The notes: generated from the sequence alone by a model not told the origin. 64,000 nt of DNA from Actinomycetospora corticicola (GCF_013409505.1 NZ_JACCBN010000001.1:4154001-4218000), one strand, 5' to 3'. Positions 16,107-25,483 are shown, numbered from the stretch's first letter. A program made the numbers and translations.

Positions 16107-17405
16107 GTGGAGAACGCGGAACGACCCTGGGGCTTCGCCACGCGCGCGGTCCACGCCGGCGCGGTGCCCGATTCCTCGGTCGGCGCCCGGGCGGTCCCGA
16201 TCTACCAGTCGACGAGCTTCGTCTTCGAGGACACCGCAGACGCGGCGAACCTGTTCGCGCTGCAGAAGTACGGGAACATCTACAGCCGCATCGCGAACCC
16301 CACCGTGGCGGCGTTCGAGGAGCGGGTCGCGAGCCTCGAGGGCGCCCTCGGGGCCGTCGCCACGGCCTCCGGCCAGGCTGCGGAGTTCCTCACCTTCGCC
16401 TGTCTGGCGGGCGCGGGCGACCACGTCGTGAGCGCCGCCAGCCTCTACGGCGGCACCGTCACCCAGCTCGACGTCACGCTGCGCCGCTTCGGGGTCGACA
16501 CCACGTTCGTCGCGGGGGATGACCCGGAGGCCTTCCGCGCGGCGATCCGGCCGGAGACCCGGTTCGTGTTCGCCGAGATGGTCACCAACCCCTCCGGCGA
16601 GGTCACCGACGTCGAGGCCCTGGCGGCGGTCGCGCACGAGGCGCGGATCCCGCTGATCATCGACGCCACCACGGCCACGCCCTACCTGTGCCGTCCGATG
16701 GAGCACGGCGCGGACATCGTCATCCACTCGGCCACGAAGTTCATCGGGGGCCACGGCACCACGCTCGGTGGTGTGGTCTGCGAGTCCGGCCGCTTCGACT
16801 GGGGCAACGGCAACTTCCCGCAGATGACGGAGTCGATCCCCTCCTACGGCGGGCTCTCCTGGTGGGGCAACTTCCAGGAGTACGGCTTCCTGACGAAGCT
16901 GCGGTCCGAGCAGCTGCGCGACATCGGCGCCTCGCTGTCCCCCCACTCGGCGTTCCTGCTGCTGCAGGGCGTGGAGACGCTGCCGCAGCGGATGGCCGCG
17001 CACGTCGCGAACGCCCAGCGGGTCGCGGAGTGGCTCGAGGCCGACGACCGGGTCGACTGGGTCCGCTACTCGGGGCTCCCCAGCCACCCCCACTACGAGC
17101 GTGCCCGCCACTACCTGCCGCAGGGCCCCGGCGCGGTGTTCGCCTTCGGGGTGAAGGGCGGCCGCGACGCCGGCCGACGCTTCATCGAGTCGGTGCAGCT
17201 CTGCAGCCACCTCGCCAACATCGGGGACGCCCGCACGCTGGTGCTGCACCCGGCGTCGACCACCCACCAGCAGCTCTCCGAGGACCAGCTGCGGGAGGGC
17301 GGGGTGCGCCCCGACCTGATCCGCATCAGCGTCGGCATCGAGGACGTCGACGACATCCTCTGGGACCTCGACCAGGCCCTCACCGTGGCCACGAAGGACG
17401 CCTGA
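16107..17405 (+). CDS. metY: O-acetylhomoserine sulfhydrylase-type enzyme
   Basis: Encodes 432 aa from GTG 16107. It is a PLP enzyme of the Cys/Met metabolism family that makes homocysteine from O-acetylhomoserine and sulfide. Signatures are TRAVHAG and YQSTSFVF at the N-terminus, YSRIANPTVAAFEERVASLEG, and the PLP lysine in HSATKFIGGHGT (Lys about 211). The length, larger than cystathionine gamma-synthase, fits MetY. It is translationally coupled to a CoA-binding protein (TGATG overlap). No SAM riboswitch is recognisable in the short 52-bp upstream gap. Confidence 0.85.
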   Translation: MENAERPWGFATRAVHAGAVPDSSVGARAVPIYQSTSFVFEDTADAANLFALQKYGNIYSRIANPTVAAFEERVASLEGALGAVATASGQAAEFLTFACLAGAGDHVVSAASLYGGTVTQLDVTLRRFGVDTTFVAGDDPEAFRAAIRPETRFVFAEMVTNPSGEVTDVEALAAVAHEARIPLIIDATTATPYLCRPMEHGADIVIHSATKFIGGHGTTLGGVVCESGRFDWGNGNFPQMTESIPSYGGLSWWGNFQEYGFLTKLRSEQLRDIGASLSPHSAFLLLQGVETLPQRMAAHVANAQRVAEWLEADDRVDWVRYSGLPSHPHYERARHYLPQGPGAVFAFGVKGGRDAGRRFIESVQLCSHLANIGDARTLVLHPASTTHQQLSEDQLREGGVRPDLIRISVGIEDVDDILWDLDQALTVATKDA

Positions 17406-17875
17406 TGAGCTGGGACGGCCCCACCGCACTGGACCGGCAGCAGATCCTGCGGGACACGAGGAGCGTGGCGATGGTGGGCGCGTCGGCGAACCCGGCGCGC
17501 GCGTCGAACTTCGTCGCCACCTACCTGCTGTCGAGCACCGACTTCGACGTCTACTTCGTCAACCCGAACGCCACCGAGATCCTCGGGAAGCCGGTCTACC
17601 CGTCGCTGGCGGAGCTCCCCGTGGTGCCCGACCTCGTCGACGTCTTCCGCCGCCCCGAGGACCTGCCCTCGGTGCTCGACGCGACCATCGAGGCCGGCGC
17701 CAGGACGTTCTGGCTGCAGTTCGGGCTCTACGACGAGGAGCTCGCGCGGCGCGGCGAGGAGGCCGGGCTGACGGTCGTGATGGACCGGTGCCTCAAGGTC
17801 GAGCACGCCCGCTTCCACGGCGGGCTGCACCTCGCCGGCTTCAACACCGGGGTCATCAGCGCGAAGCGGAGGTGA
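17405..17875 (+). CDS. CoA-binding (YccU-like) protein
   Basis: Encodes 156 aa from ATG 17405, overlapping the metY stop by one base. It is a single Rossmann-like CoA_binding_2 domain: SVAMVGASANPARAS, VYFVNPN, GKPVYPSLAELP, VDVFRRPEDLP, and the conserved MDRCLKVEHARF near the C-terminus. Family members bind CoA-type nucleotides but have no settled reaction. Repeated linkage to sulfhydrylase genes suggests a role near sulfur amino-acid metabolism, which is inferred from position. Its stop lies directly against a long hairpin. Confidence 0.8.
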   Translation: MSWDGPTALDRQQILRDTRSVAMVGASANPARASNFVATYLLSSTDFDVYFVNPNATEILGKPVYPSLAELPVVPDLVDVFRRPEDLPSVLDATIEAGARTFWLQFGLYDEELARRGEEAGLTVVMDRCLKVEHARFHGGLHLAGFNTGVISAKRR

Positions 17876-17877
17876 CT

Positions 17878-17925
17878 GCGAGTGCGGCGGAGTGCGTCAG
17901 CCGTGACGCACTCCGCCGCACTCGC
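17878..17925. terminator. Bidirectional hairpin terminator
   Basis: Two perfect 22-bp arms (17878-17899, 17904-17925) with a 4-nt loop lie between the convergent CoA-binding gene (stop 17875) and the minus-strand membrane protein (stop 17933). It serves both directions. Confidence 0.85.
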
Positions 17926-17932
17926 GTCGGGG

Positions 17933-18352
17933 CTACGCCCGGGCGCGAGCCGAGGGCAGGAACGCCCACACGGCGACGGCCACGGCGCCGATCGTGAGGA
18001 TCATGGCGCCGGGGACGTGGATCCACAGCGTCGACCGGCCGCCGTAGTAGGCCTGCACGAACGACAGCACGAACACGAGCAGGGCGGTGACGGCGGGCCA
18101 GAGGGCGGCGCCGCGGAGCCGCCAGAACGCGAAGGCGGCGATCATGGCGATGCCGGACAGGACGTGGAGCACGATCGCCCCGGCCGCGTGGGACGCCTCG
18201 AAGGCGTCGTTCACCGGACGGTTGACCAGCTCGCCGGCCGACAGGAACTGCCAGAGCAGGTTGACGACGGTGAGCACCGCGAACACGCGCACCGTCGTCA
18301 GGATCGGATCGGACGTCCGCTGCGCCGGCACCGTGTCCGTCGTGTGAGCCAT
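17933..18352 (-). CDS. Four-helix membrane protein, DUF6220-like
   Basis: Encodes 139 aa from ATG 18352. Four predicted membrane helices lie at about 20-38, 55-77, 84-103 and 110-132. Features include a WQFLSAGE segment after helix 1 and a His-containing second helix (EASHAAGAIVLHVLSG), resembling small DUF6220-type or cytochrome-b561-like membrane proteins. The spaced His residues might bind haem, but this is speculative. It is divergent from the GNAT gene at 18428 and shares its 75-bp promoter region. Confidence 0.55.
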   Translation of the reverse strand: MAHTTDTVPAQRTSDPILTTVRVFAVLTVVNLLWQFLSAGELVNRPVNDAFEASHAAGAIVLHVLSGIAMIAAFAFWRLRGAALWPAVTALLVFVLSFVQAYYGGRSTLWIHVPGAMILTIGAVAVAVWAFLPSARARA

Positions 18353-18427
18353 CAGTGGGTTCCCCTTCGTCGCCTGGATGAGTTCGCATACCCGGAGATC
18401 GGCGAACAGAACACTTGAAAGGACAAT

Positions 18428-18925
18428 ATGCCGGGCGGCGAGCTGGCGCGGTATGAGTTCGGTAAGCATCGGGTGTCCCTGCGTCGGGCGGAGGTGTCCG
18501 ACGTCCCCGCCCTCGCGGCGCTGTTCGGGGCCGATCCGGTCTCGGCGGCGCGCGGCGACTCCGGCGAGGGTGACCTGACCGACTACGAGCGGGCGTTCGC
18601 GGCGGTCGACGCCGACCCCCGGCACCTGCTGGTGGTCGCCGTCGAGGACGAGGGACCGGTCGTCGGGACCCTGCAGCTCTCGTTCCTCCCCGGGCTCGCC
18701 CGTCGCGGGGCCTGGCGCGGGCAGATCGAGGCGGTCCAGGTCGCGGCCTCCCAGCAGGGCCGCGGGGTCGGCGCCTGGATGGTCGGATGGGCCGTGGACG
18801 AGTCCCGACGACGGGGGTGCGGGCTGGTGCAGCTGACCAGCGCGACCGAGCGGGTCGACGCGCACCGGTTCTACGAGCGGCTCGGCTTCACGGCGAGCCA
18901 CGTGGGGTTCAAGCTCACGTTCTGA
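18428..18925 (+). CDS. GNAT-family N-acetyltransferase
   Basis: Encodes 165 aa. GNAT core motifs are present: VSLRRAEVSDVPAL (motif C/D start), IEAVQVAASQQGRGVGAWMV (motif A acetyl-CoA pyrophosphate loop Q-x-x-G-x-G), and AHRFYERLGFTAS (motif B). It transfers an acetyl group from acetyl-CoA to an unknown amine. Many actinobacterial homologues have small-molecule or ribosomal protein substrates. It is divergent from the membrane protein at 17933 and lies 77 bp upstream of the helicase. Confidence 0.8.
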   Translation: MPGGELARYEFGKHRVSLRRAEVSDVPALAALFGADPVSAARGDSGEGDLTDYERAFAAVDADPRHLLVVAVEDEGPVVGTLQLSFLPGLARRGAWRGQIEAVQVAASQQGRGVGAWMVGWAVDESRRRGCGLVQLTSATERVDAHRFYERLGFTASHVGFKLTF

Positions 18926-19002
18926 CCCGTCGTCGGGAAAGCACTCGCGCGGCGGGGGACAATGGGGAGTCGGCAGTCTCCTCCATCGACCCCGGGACCG
19001 GA

Positions 19003-22000
19003 GTGACCACAGCGACCACCCCCACCGCCGACCTCTCCGACCTGCAGCGACGCGTGCGCGCACTCGGCGGCGCCGACTCCCACCGGCTCGCCCGCCGGCT
19101 CGACGGGGCGCGGCGGATCGACGACGAGGAGAAGCGGGCCGGGACGCTCGGGAAGATCGCGGGCGACGTCGAGCGGGCCGAGCAGCGCCTGGAGCGCCGA
19201 CGGGCCTCGGTCCCGGTCGTCTCCTACCCCGAGCAGCTGCCGATCTCGGCGCGCGTCGACGACATCAAGGCTGCGCTCGAGCACCACCAGGTCGTGGTGG
19301 TCGCCGGGGAGACCGGGTCGGGCAAGACGACGCAGCTGCCGAAGATCGCCCTCGAGCTCGGGCGTGGTGTCACCGGCACCATCGGGCACACCCAGCCGCG
19401 CCGGATCGCGGCGCGGACGGTGGCCGAGCGGGTCGCCGACGAGCTGGGCACCTCCGACTCCGACGTCGTCGGCTACCAGGTCCGCTTCACCAGCCGCGCG
19501 AGCGAGGACACGCTGGTCAAGCTCATGACCGACGGCATCCTGCTCGCCGAGATCCAGCAGGACCGGCTGCTGCGCCGCTACGACACGCTCATCATCGACG
19601 AGGCGCACGAGCGCAGCCTCAACATCGACTTCCTGCTCGGCTACCTCGCGCAGCTGCTGCCGCGTCGCCCCGACCTCAAGGTGATCATCACCTCGGCGAC
19701 GATCGACCCGGAACGGTTCTCCGCGCACTTCGGCGACGCCCCGATCATCGAGGTCTCCGGGCGCACCTTCCCCGTCGAGATCCGTTACGAGCCGCTGGTC
19801 GACCCGGACGACCCCGCCGCCGAGGAGCGCGACCAGCTCGACGGCATCGTCGACGCCGTCACCGAGCTGCGTCGCGAGGGCCCGGGCGACGTCCTCGTGT
19901 TCCTCGCGGGCGAGCGGGAGATCCGCGACACCGCCGACGCCCTGAACGCGCTGCCCGAGAGTCCCACCGACCCGCTCGACGTGCTGCCCCTCTACGCCCG
20001 GCTCTCCGCCGCCGAGCAGCACCGGGTGTTCGAGCCGGGCCGCTCGAGCCGACGCCGCGTCGTCCTCGCCACCAACGTCGCCGAGACCTCGCTGACGGTG
20101 CCGGGCATCCGCTATGTCATCGACCCGGGCTACGCCCGCATCTCGCGCTACAGCCAGCGCACGAAGGTGCAGCGGCTGCCGATCGAGAAGATCTCGCAGG
20201 CGTCCGCCACGCAGCGCGCGGGTCGCTGCGGCCGCGTCGCGGACGGCATCTGCATCCGGCTCTACGCCGAGGACGACTTCGACGCGCGGCCCGAGTTCAC
20301 CGACCCCGAGATCCAGCGCACCAACCTCGCCTCGGTGATCCTGCAGATGGCCGGGGCCAAGCTCGGGCCGGTCGAGGAGTTCCCGTTCGTCGACCCGCCG
20401 GAGCGCGCGGCGGTCCGCGACGGCGTCCGGCTGCTGACCGAGCTCGGCGCGATCGTCGACGGGGACGCCACCCGGCTCTCCGACGTCGGGCGCGACCTCG
20501 CGCGGCTGCCCGTCGACCCCCGCATCGGCCGCATGATCCTGGCCGCCGACCGGCTCGGCTGTCTGCACGAGGTCACGGTCATCGCCGCCGGCCTGTCCGC
20601 CCAGGACCCGCGCGAGCGCCCGACCGAGAAGACCGCGGAGGCCGACGCCGCGCACGCCCGCTTCACCGACCCGCGCTCGGACTTCCTGTCGTGGCTGAAC
20701 CTCTGGGAACACATCCGCACCCAGCGCAAGGAGCTGACCGGGAACCGGTTCCGCAGGCAGTGCGCCGCCGAGTACCTCAACTTCCTGCGCATCCGGGAGT
20801 GGCAGGACCTCGCGGCGCAGCTGCGGCAGCTGACCGACGAGCTGGGGCTCACCCGCAACCAGCCGTCCGAGGAGATCACGAAGGACCTCGCCGACCGCGT
20901 GCACCAGGCGCTGCTCACCGGGCTGCTCTCCCAGCTCGGGCTCGCGCTCGAGCCACCGAAGCCCAAGCAGGGGCAGCCGAAGCCCAAGCGGCGCCCCATC
21001 ACCGAGTACGAGGGCAGCCGGGGCGCGCGGTTCACGATCTGGCCCGGGTCGTCGCTCGCGAAGCGGCCCCCGACGTTCGTCATGGCCGCCGAGCTGGTCG
21101 AGACCTCCCGGCTCTGGGGCCGAACCGTCGCCGGGATCGACCCGCGTTGGGCCGAGGAGGCGGCGGGCGATCTGGTCACCCGCACGTACTCCGAGCCGCG
21201 CTGGTCGAAGCGGCGCGGGTCCGCCGTCGCCACGGAGCGGGTGACGCTGTTCGGGGTCCCGCTCGCGATGGACCGCAGCGTCGACTTCGGCCGGATCGAC
21301 CCGGAGCTCTCCCGCGAGCTGTTCCTCCGGCACGCGCTGGTGGAGGGCGACTGGAGCACGCGGCACGAGTTCGTGCGCCGCAACGCCGCCGAGATCGAGC
21401 GGGTCGCGGAACTCGAGCGGCGGGCGCGTCGCGAGCTGCTCGTCGACGAGGAGACCCTCTACCGCTTCTACGACGAGCGGGTCCCCGCGTCGGTCGTCTC
21501 GGTGCGCCACTTCGACCGGTGGTGGCAGAAGGAGGCGCGGCGGAACCCGCGGCTGCTCGACCTGGACCCCGCGACGCTGCTCGCCCACGAGGCTCCCGAC
21601 GCCGGGTCGTTCCCCGACTCCTGGCAGGCCGGGGGTCTCACCCTCCCGCTGTCCTACGCCTTCGAGCCCGGCACCGACACCGACGGCGTCACGGTCACCG
21701 TCCCGCTCGCGGTGCTGGGCCAGGTCCGCGCGGAGGACCTGGCGTGGCAGGTGCCGGGGCTGCGCGAGGAACTGCTGACCTCGCTCATCCGCACGCTGCC
21801 CAAGCCGCTGCGCCGCTCGCTCGTCCCGGCCCCCGACACCGCGCGGGCCCTGCTCGCGCGCCTGACCGCCGGCCGTCGCCCCGCGGAGGGCGAGTCGCTG
21901 CTGCGCGCTCTCACCGAGACCGTCAAGCGACTCTCCGGCGTCGACGTCCCCACCGACACGTGGAACGTCGCGGGCCTGCCGTCGCACCTGCGGCTGACGT

Positions 22001-23013
22001 TCGCGGTGGTGCGCGACGACGGGTCACCGGTCGCCTCGGGCGGGGACCTCGGCGCCCTGCGACGCCGCTACGCCCAGGAGACGAAGGCCGCCGTCGCGAA
22101 GGTCGCCGACGGTCTCGAGCGGCGCGGGCTGACGTCGTTCGCCGAGATCGGGGACCTGCCGCGGACCCGCGAGCAGTCCCGGGCCGGCGGCACCGTCACC
22201 GCGCACCTCGCGCTGGTCGACGAGGGTTCGACGGTGGGCGTGGGCGTGTTCGACTCCGCGCTGGAGGCCCGCGACGCGATGCGGGCCGGCACCCGGCGGC
22301 TGCTGCTGCGCTCGATCTCGTCGCCCGCGAGGTCGCTGGTGCGCTCCCTCGACAACCGCGCGACCCTGCGGCTCAAGAGCGCCATGGCCGAGTCGGACTA
22401 CGCGGGGGTGGCCGACCTCGCCGACGACTGCGTCGCCGCCGCCGTCGACGGGCTCGTCGTCGCGCTCAAGGGCCCGGTCTGGCAGGCGGCGGCGTTCGAG
22501 AAGCTCCGCGGCGACGTGGCCGCCCGTCTGCCCGCCGGTGCGGCCGAGGTGCTGACGCGCGCCGAGACCGTGCTCGCCGAGGCGGGCGTCGTGCGGGGTG
22601 CCCTGGACCGGCTCCGGGCCCGACCGGGCAGCGGACTGCTCGACCCGGCGCTCGAGGACGTCCGCGACCAGCTGTCGACGCTGGTCGGGGGCCGGTTCGT
22701 CACGCGCTGGGGCGTGACCCGGCTCCCCGACGTCGCCCGCTGGCTGCGCGCGGCGGCCCGGCGTCTCGACAAGCTCGCCGAGGCCCCCCGTCGGGACGCC
22801 GAGCTCATGGCCGAGGTCCACGCCGTGGAGACGACCTACCGCACCCGACGTCGGGCCGCGGCGCAGGAACCGCGCACGTTCGACCGCGACGGCTGGGACG
22901 CGGTGGCGGTGATGCTGCAGGAGCTCCGGGTGAGCCGGTTCGCGCAGGAGGTGGGCACGGCGGGCCCGATCTCCGAGCAGCGGATCACGAAGGCGCTGAC
23001 CGCCCTGGGCTGA
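19003..23013 (+). CDS. hrpA: ATP-dependent RNA helicase HrpA
   Basis: Encodes 1336 aa from GTG 19003, the full length expected for bacterial HrpA. It is a DEAH-box helicase: Walker A GETGSGKTT (residues 102-110), DEAH box (199-202), SATID motif III, TNVAETSLTVPG motif V and QRAGRCGR motif VI. Helicase-associated and OB-fold domains follow, then the long HrpA-specific C-terminal DUF3418 region. It remodels structured RNA and has been linked to mRNA processing and stalled-ribosome resolution in other bacteria. Several in-frame starts lie upstream; this GTG is best placed relative to family N-termini. It ends in a short hairpin before a convergent gene. Confidence 0.92.
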   Translation: MTTATTPTADLSDLQRRVRALGGADSHRLARRLDGARRIDDEEKRAGTLGKIAGDVERAEQRLERRRASVPVVSYPEQLPISARVDDIKAALEHHQVVVVAGETGSGKTTQLPKIALELGRGVTGTIGHTQPRRIAARTVAERVADELGTSDSDVVGYQVRFTSRASEDTLVKLMTDGILLAEIQQDRLLRRYDTLIIDEAHERSLNIDFLLGYLAQLLPRRPDLKVIITSATIDPERFSAHFGDAPIIEVSGRTFPVEIRYEPLVDPDDPAAEERDQLDGIVDAVTELRREGPGDVLVFLAGEREIRDTADALNALPESPTDPLDVLPLYARLSAAEQHRVFEPGRSSRRRVVLATNVAETSLTVPGIRYVIDPGYARISRYSQRTKVQRLPIEKISQASATQRAGRCGRVADGICIRLYAEDDFDARPEFTDPEIQRTNLASVILQMAGAKLGPVEEFPFVDPPERAAVRDGVRLLTELGAIVDGDATRLSDVGRDLARLPVDPRIGRMILAADRLGCLHEVTVIAAGLSAQDPRERPTEKTAEADAAHARFTDPRSDFLSWLNLWEHIRTQRKELTGNRFRRQCAAEYLNFLRIREWQDLAAQLRQLTDELGLTRNQPSEEITKDLADRVHQALLTGLLSQLGLALEPPKPKQGQPKPKRRPITEYEGSRGARFTIWPGSSLAKRPPTFVMAAELVETSRLWGRTVAGIDPRWAEEAAGDLVTRTYSEPRWSKRRGSAVATERVTLFGVPLAMDRSVDFGRIDPELSRELFLRHALVEGDWSTRHEFVRRNAAEIERVAELERRARRELLVDEETLYRFYDERVPASVVSVRHFDRWWQKEARRNPRLLDLDPATLLAHEAPDAGSFPDSWQAGGLTLPLSYAFEPGTDTDGVTVTVPLAVLGQVRAEDLAWQVPGLREELLTSLIRTLPKPLRRSLVPAPDTARALLARLTAGRRPAEGESLLRALTETVKRLSGVDVPTDTWNVAGLPSHLRLTFAVVRDDGSPVASGGDLGALRRRYAQETKAAVAKVADGLERRGLTSFAEIGDLPRTREQSRAGGTVTAHLALVDEGSTVGVGVFDSALEARDAMRAGTRRLLLRSISSPARSLVRSLDNRATLRLKSAMAESDYAGVADLADDCVAAAVDGLVVALKGPVWQAAAFEKLRGDVAARLPAGAAEVLTRAETVLAEAGVVRGALDRLRARPGSGLLDPALEDVRDQLSTLVGGRFVTRWGVTRLPDVARWLRAAARRLDKLAEAPRRDAELMAEVHAVETTYRTRRRAAAQEPRTFDRDGWDAVAVMLQELRVSRFAQEVGTAGPISEQRITKALTALG

Positions 23014-23014
23014 C

Positions 23015-23039
23015 CCGGTCGGTCAGCGCGTCCGACCGG
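23015..23039. terminator. Short hairpin between convergent genes
   Basis: An 8-bp perfect stem (CCGGTCGG at 23015-23022 with its complement at 23032-23039) and a 9-nt loop overlap the 10-bp gap between hrpA (stop 23013) and the minus-strand DUF3040 gene (stop 23023). Confidence 0.5.
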
Positions 23040-23346
23040 AGTCCGGGTCGACGTGGCCCTGGCGCATCGCCCACACCACGAGTCCGGTGGGCACGACGAC
23101 GAGCAGCGCCACCGCCGCGACGGCCAGGACGTAGGCGGACGGGAGCACGAGCGGCGCGACCGCCACGGCGGTCACGCCCGCGAGCGCCAGCCCCGCCGTC
23201 CGCCGCGGCCGGCGCCGGGCGGGCGGCACCCCGTCCGAGAGCGCCTCGGCGAAGCGCGCGTCGGTGCGGTGCTCGTGGTCCGAGATGGACGCGAGGACGG
23301 CCTGCTCCTCGCCGGTGAGCGGCGTGGGGTCGGACGGGGTGTGCAT
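23023..23346 (-). CDS. DUF3040 membrane protein
   Basis: Encodes 107 aa from ATG 23346. The N-terminal LTGEEQAVLASISDHE...DARFAEALSDG matches the DUF3040 pattern (charged helix with DPRFA-like motif). Two hydrophobic segments follow (about 50-68 and 72-93). Such proteins are small, actinobacteria-specific and of unknown function, thought to be membrane-anchored. A paralogous-type protein is encoded at 26770. It converges with hrpA. Confidence 0.65.
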   Translation of the reverse strand: MHTPSDPTPLTGEEQAVLASISDHEHRTDARFAEALSDGVPPARRRPRRTAGLALAGVTAVAVAPLVLPSAYVLAVAAVALLVVVPTGLVVWAMRQGHVDPDSGRTR

Positions 23347-23405
23347 GGCGCGCTCCGGGACGTCGTTGTCCTCCTGATCGACCCACTGTGCACGCGTCGT
23401 GCCCC

Positions 23406-23828
23406 TCACACAACGGCACCGGGCGCCAGCTCCACCGCCGCCCGGAACGAGCCGTCCATGTGGAAGGGCACCGACTCGTGCCGGTGCACCACGAGCCACC
23501 GCCCGTCGAGGCGTCGCAGCCCGATCGTCGACCGGAACCAGAGGGTGAACTCCCCGCCCTTGTCCCCGGTCATCGAGGTGAGCGCGTGGACGAGGGCGAC
23601 GTCGCCGTCCGCGTGCACGACGGGGTCGTGGTGGGCCAGCACGGGCGGCGCGCCGAACGACGCGATCCAGTCGGCCAGCTCGGCGACCCCGGTGTGCTGC
23701 ACGAGCGGCGGGGCGAGGTCGAAGACGACGGCGTCGGGCGCGGCGGTGGCCATCGCCCGCTCGGCGTCGCCGGCGGCGATCGCGGCGTGCTGCTCGGTCA
23801 GGACGGCGAGAATCTCGTGGGTGCTCAT
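23406..23828 (-). CDS. SnoaL/NTF2-like protein
   Basis: Encodes 140 aa from ATG 23828. The cystatin-like alpha+beta fold of SnoaL_3/DUF4440 proteins is recognisable: an N-terminal helix (ILAVLTEQHAAIAAGDAERAMATAAPDAVVFD), then strands with LVQHTGVAELADWIASF and a WFRSTIGLRRLDGRWLVVHRHESVP C-terminal half. These domains act as small ligand-binding enzymes or as companions of ECF sigma factors. It is divergent from the YCII/ECF42 pair with a 78-bp gap, so it may be part of the same regulatory unit. Confidence 0.7.
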   Translation of the reverse strand: MSTHEILAVLTEQHAAIAAGDAERAMATAAPDAVVFDLAPPLVQHTGVAELADWIASFGAPPVLAHHDPVVHADGDVALVHALTSMTGDKGGEFTLWFRSTIGLRRLDGRWLVVHRHESVPFHMDGSFRAAVELAPGAVV

Positions 23829-23906
23829 GCCCTCGTGTCGAGACCGGCCCCCGCGGCCTCGACACCGGGGCGGAAGCGATCCGGAGGACCGGGAGGACCC
23901 GTCGTC

Positions 23907-24278
23907 GTGAAGTTCATGATCCTGCTGCACTCGAACCCGCACTTCGCGCAGCGCTGGGAGGCCCTCACCCCCGAGCAGCGGGCGCGGTTCGGCGTCGACC
24001 ACCTGGCGCTGACCCGCGAGCTGGCCGGCTCGGGTGAGCTCGTCGTCTCCGAGGGACTGGCCGACCCCGCCCTCGCCCGGTGGGTGTCGACGGCGGACGG
24101 GAGCCCCGTGGTGGCCGACGCGCCCTTCGCGGAGACCAAGGAGCACCTCGCGGGCTTCTACCTGGTCGACGTGGCGGACGCCGCGCGTGCCGAGGAGATC
24201 GCGGCGCGGGTGCCGGACGCGGTGTGGGGCCTGGTCGAGGTCCGTCCGGTGCTGGACATGAGCGGGTGGGACATGTGA
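23907..24278 (+). CDS. YCII/DGPF-domain protein
   Basis: Encodes 123 aa from GTG 23907 with an aggacc ribosome-binding site. The YCII fold (ferredoxin-like) is marked by VKFMILLHSN at the N-terminus and DAPFAETKEHLAGFYLVDV, a variant of the DGPF-E-TKE signature. Genes of this type sit next to ECF group 42 sigma factors across actinobacteria and are considered part of that regulatory module, with unknown biochemical activity. Here its stop overlaps the GTG of the downstream sigma gene by 4 bp. Confidence 0.82.
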   Translation: MKFMILLHSNPHFAQRWEALTPEQRARFGVDHLALTRELAGSGELVVSEGLADPALARWVSTADGSPVVADAPFAETKEHLAGFYLVDVADAARAEEIAARVPDAVWGLVEVRPVLDMSGWDM

Positions 24279-25483
24279 TCGAGGCGCTCCGCGAGGCCGC
24301 ACCGGTCGCCCTCGCCGTGCTCGTGCGGCGGCACCGGGACTTCGACGCCTGCGAGGACGCGCTGCAGGAGGCGTTGCTCGCGGCGTCGCGGATCTGGGCG
24401 GCCGACGGGGTGCCGGACAACCCGACCGGGTGGCTGGTCACCACCGCCACCCGACGACTGGTGGAGGGCGTCCGGCGGGACACCGCCCGTCGTCGTCGGG
24501 AGGAGGCCGACGCCCGGCGCGCGTCGGAGGGCGCGGTCGGCGCGACCGACGACACGCTCGCCCTGCTGCTGCTCTGCTGTCATCCCGCGCTGCGCGTGCC
24601 GAGCCAGGTGGCGCTCACCCTGCGGGCCGTCGGCGGACTGACCACCGCCGAGATCGCCCGCGGCCTGCTGCTGCCCGAGCCCACCGTCGCCCAGCGGATC
24701 AGCCGCGCCAAGGCGAGGCTCACCGAGCTCGGGCGGGCGTTCGAGGTCCCCGACGCCGGGCAGCGCCGCGACCGGCTCCCGGCCGTGCTCGCCGTGCTGT
24801 CGGTCGTGTTCACCGAGGGCCACACCGCCTCCGCCGGCGAGACGTTGCAGCGCACCGACCTGGCCGACGAGGCGATCCGGCTCGCCCGCGTGCTGGCCGC
24901 CGCACTGGAGGGGGCCCCGGAACACGGGGAGGCGGCGGGGCTGCTCGCGCTGATGCTGCTCACCGACGCCCGGCGCGCGGCCCGCACCGGTCCCGACGGC
25001 GGGCTCGTCCCGCTGGCCGAGCAGGACCGGACCCGGTGGGACCCGGCGCGGATGGCGGAGGGCACGGCGCTGGTCACGGCGGTCCTGCGCGACGGGGTGC
25101 CGGGGCCGTACACGGTGCAGGCGGCGATCGCCGCCGTGCACGCGGAGGCCGGCCGGGCGCAGGACACCGACTGGCCGCAGGTCCTCGCCCTGTACGACAC
25201 CCTCGTCGGGCTGTGGCCGGACCCGATGGCCCGCCTCGGTCGGCTGGTGGCGCTGGGCGAGGTGCACGGCCCCGCGGCGGCCCTCGCGGAGCTCGACGCC
25301 CTGGACGAGCCGGGACTGCGCGGCCACCACCGGGTGGCCGCCGTCCGTGCCCACCTCGCCGAGGCGGCCGGGCGGCCCGACGAGGCGGTGGCGGCCTACC
25401 GGGAGGCGGCCCGGCGCACCGCGTCGGCGCCGGAGCGGGCCTACCTGCTCGACCGGGCCTCGCGGGTCGGCGGGACCGGGTGA
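24275..25483 (+). CDS. ECF sigma factor, ECF42 type with C-terminal TPR-like domain
   Basis: Encodes 402 aa from GTG 24275. Region 2 (about residues 10-75, with DFDACEDALQEALLAASRIW) and region 4 (about 100-165, with TAEIARGLLLPEPTVAQRISRAKARL) are normal for ECF factors. The extra 230 residues are a helical TPR-like domain, which together with the adjacent DGPF gene defines ECF42. No anti-sigma factor is encoded beside it; the C-terminal domain is believed to regulate activity. The cognate signal is unknown. The stop codon falls inside a hairpin at 25478. Confidence 0.85.
   Translation: MIEALREAAPVALAVLVRRHRDFDACEDALQEALLAASRIWAADGVPDNPTGWLVTTATRRLVEGVRRDTARRRREEADARRASEGAVGATDDTLALLLLCCHPALRVPSQVALTLRAVGGLTTAEIARGLLLPEPTVAQRISRAKARLTELGRAFEVPDAGQRRDRLPAVLAVLSVVFTEGHTASAGETLQRTDLADEAIRLARVLAAALEGAPEHGEAAGLLALMLLTDARRAARTGPDGGLVPLAEQDRTRWDPARMAEGTALVTAVLRDGVPGPYTVQAAIAAVHAEAGRAQDTDWPQVLALYDTLVGLWPDPMARLGRLVALGEVHGPAAALAELDALDEPGLRGHHRVAAVRAHLAEAAGRPDEAVAAYREAARRTASAPERAYLLDRASRVGGTG

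Noticed and set aside
18871-21987. A 1038-codon open frame antisense to hrpA
   Set aside because: It mirrors the codon structure of the helicase on the opposite strand, is Gly/Ala/Arg/Val-rich, has no recognisable domain, and is expected from high-GC third-position bias.
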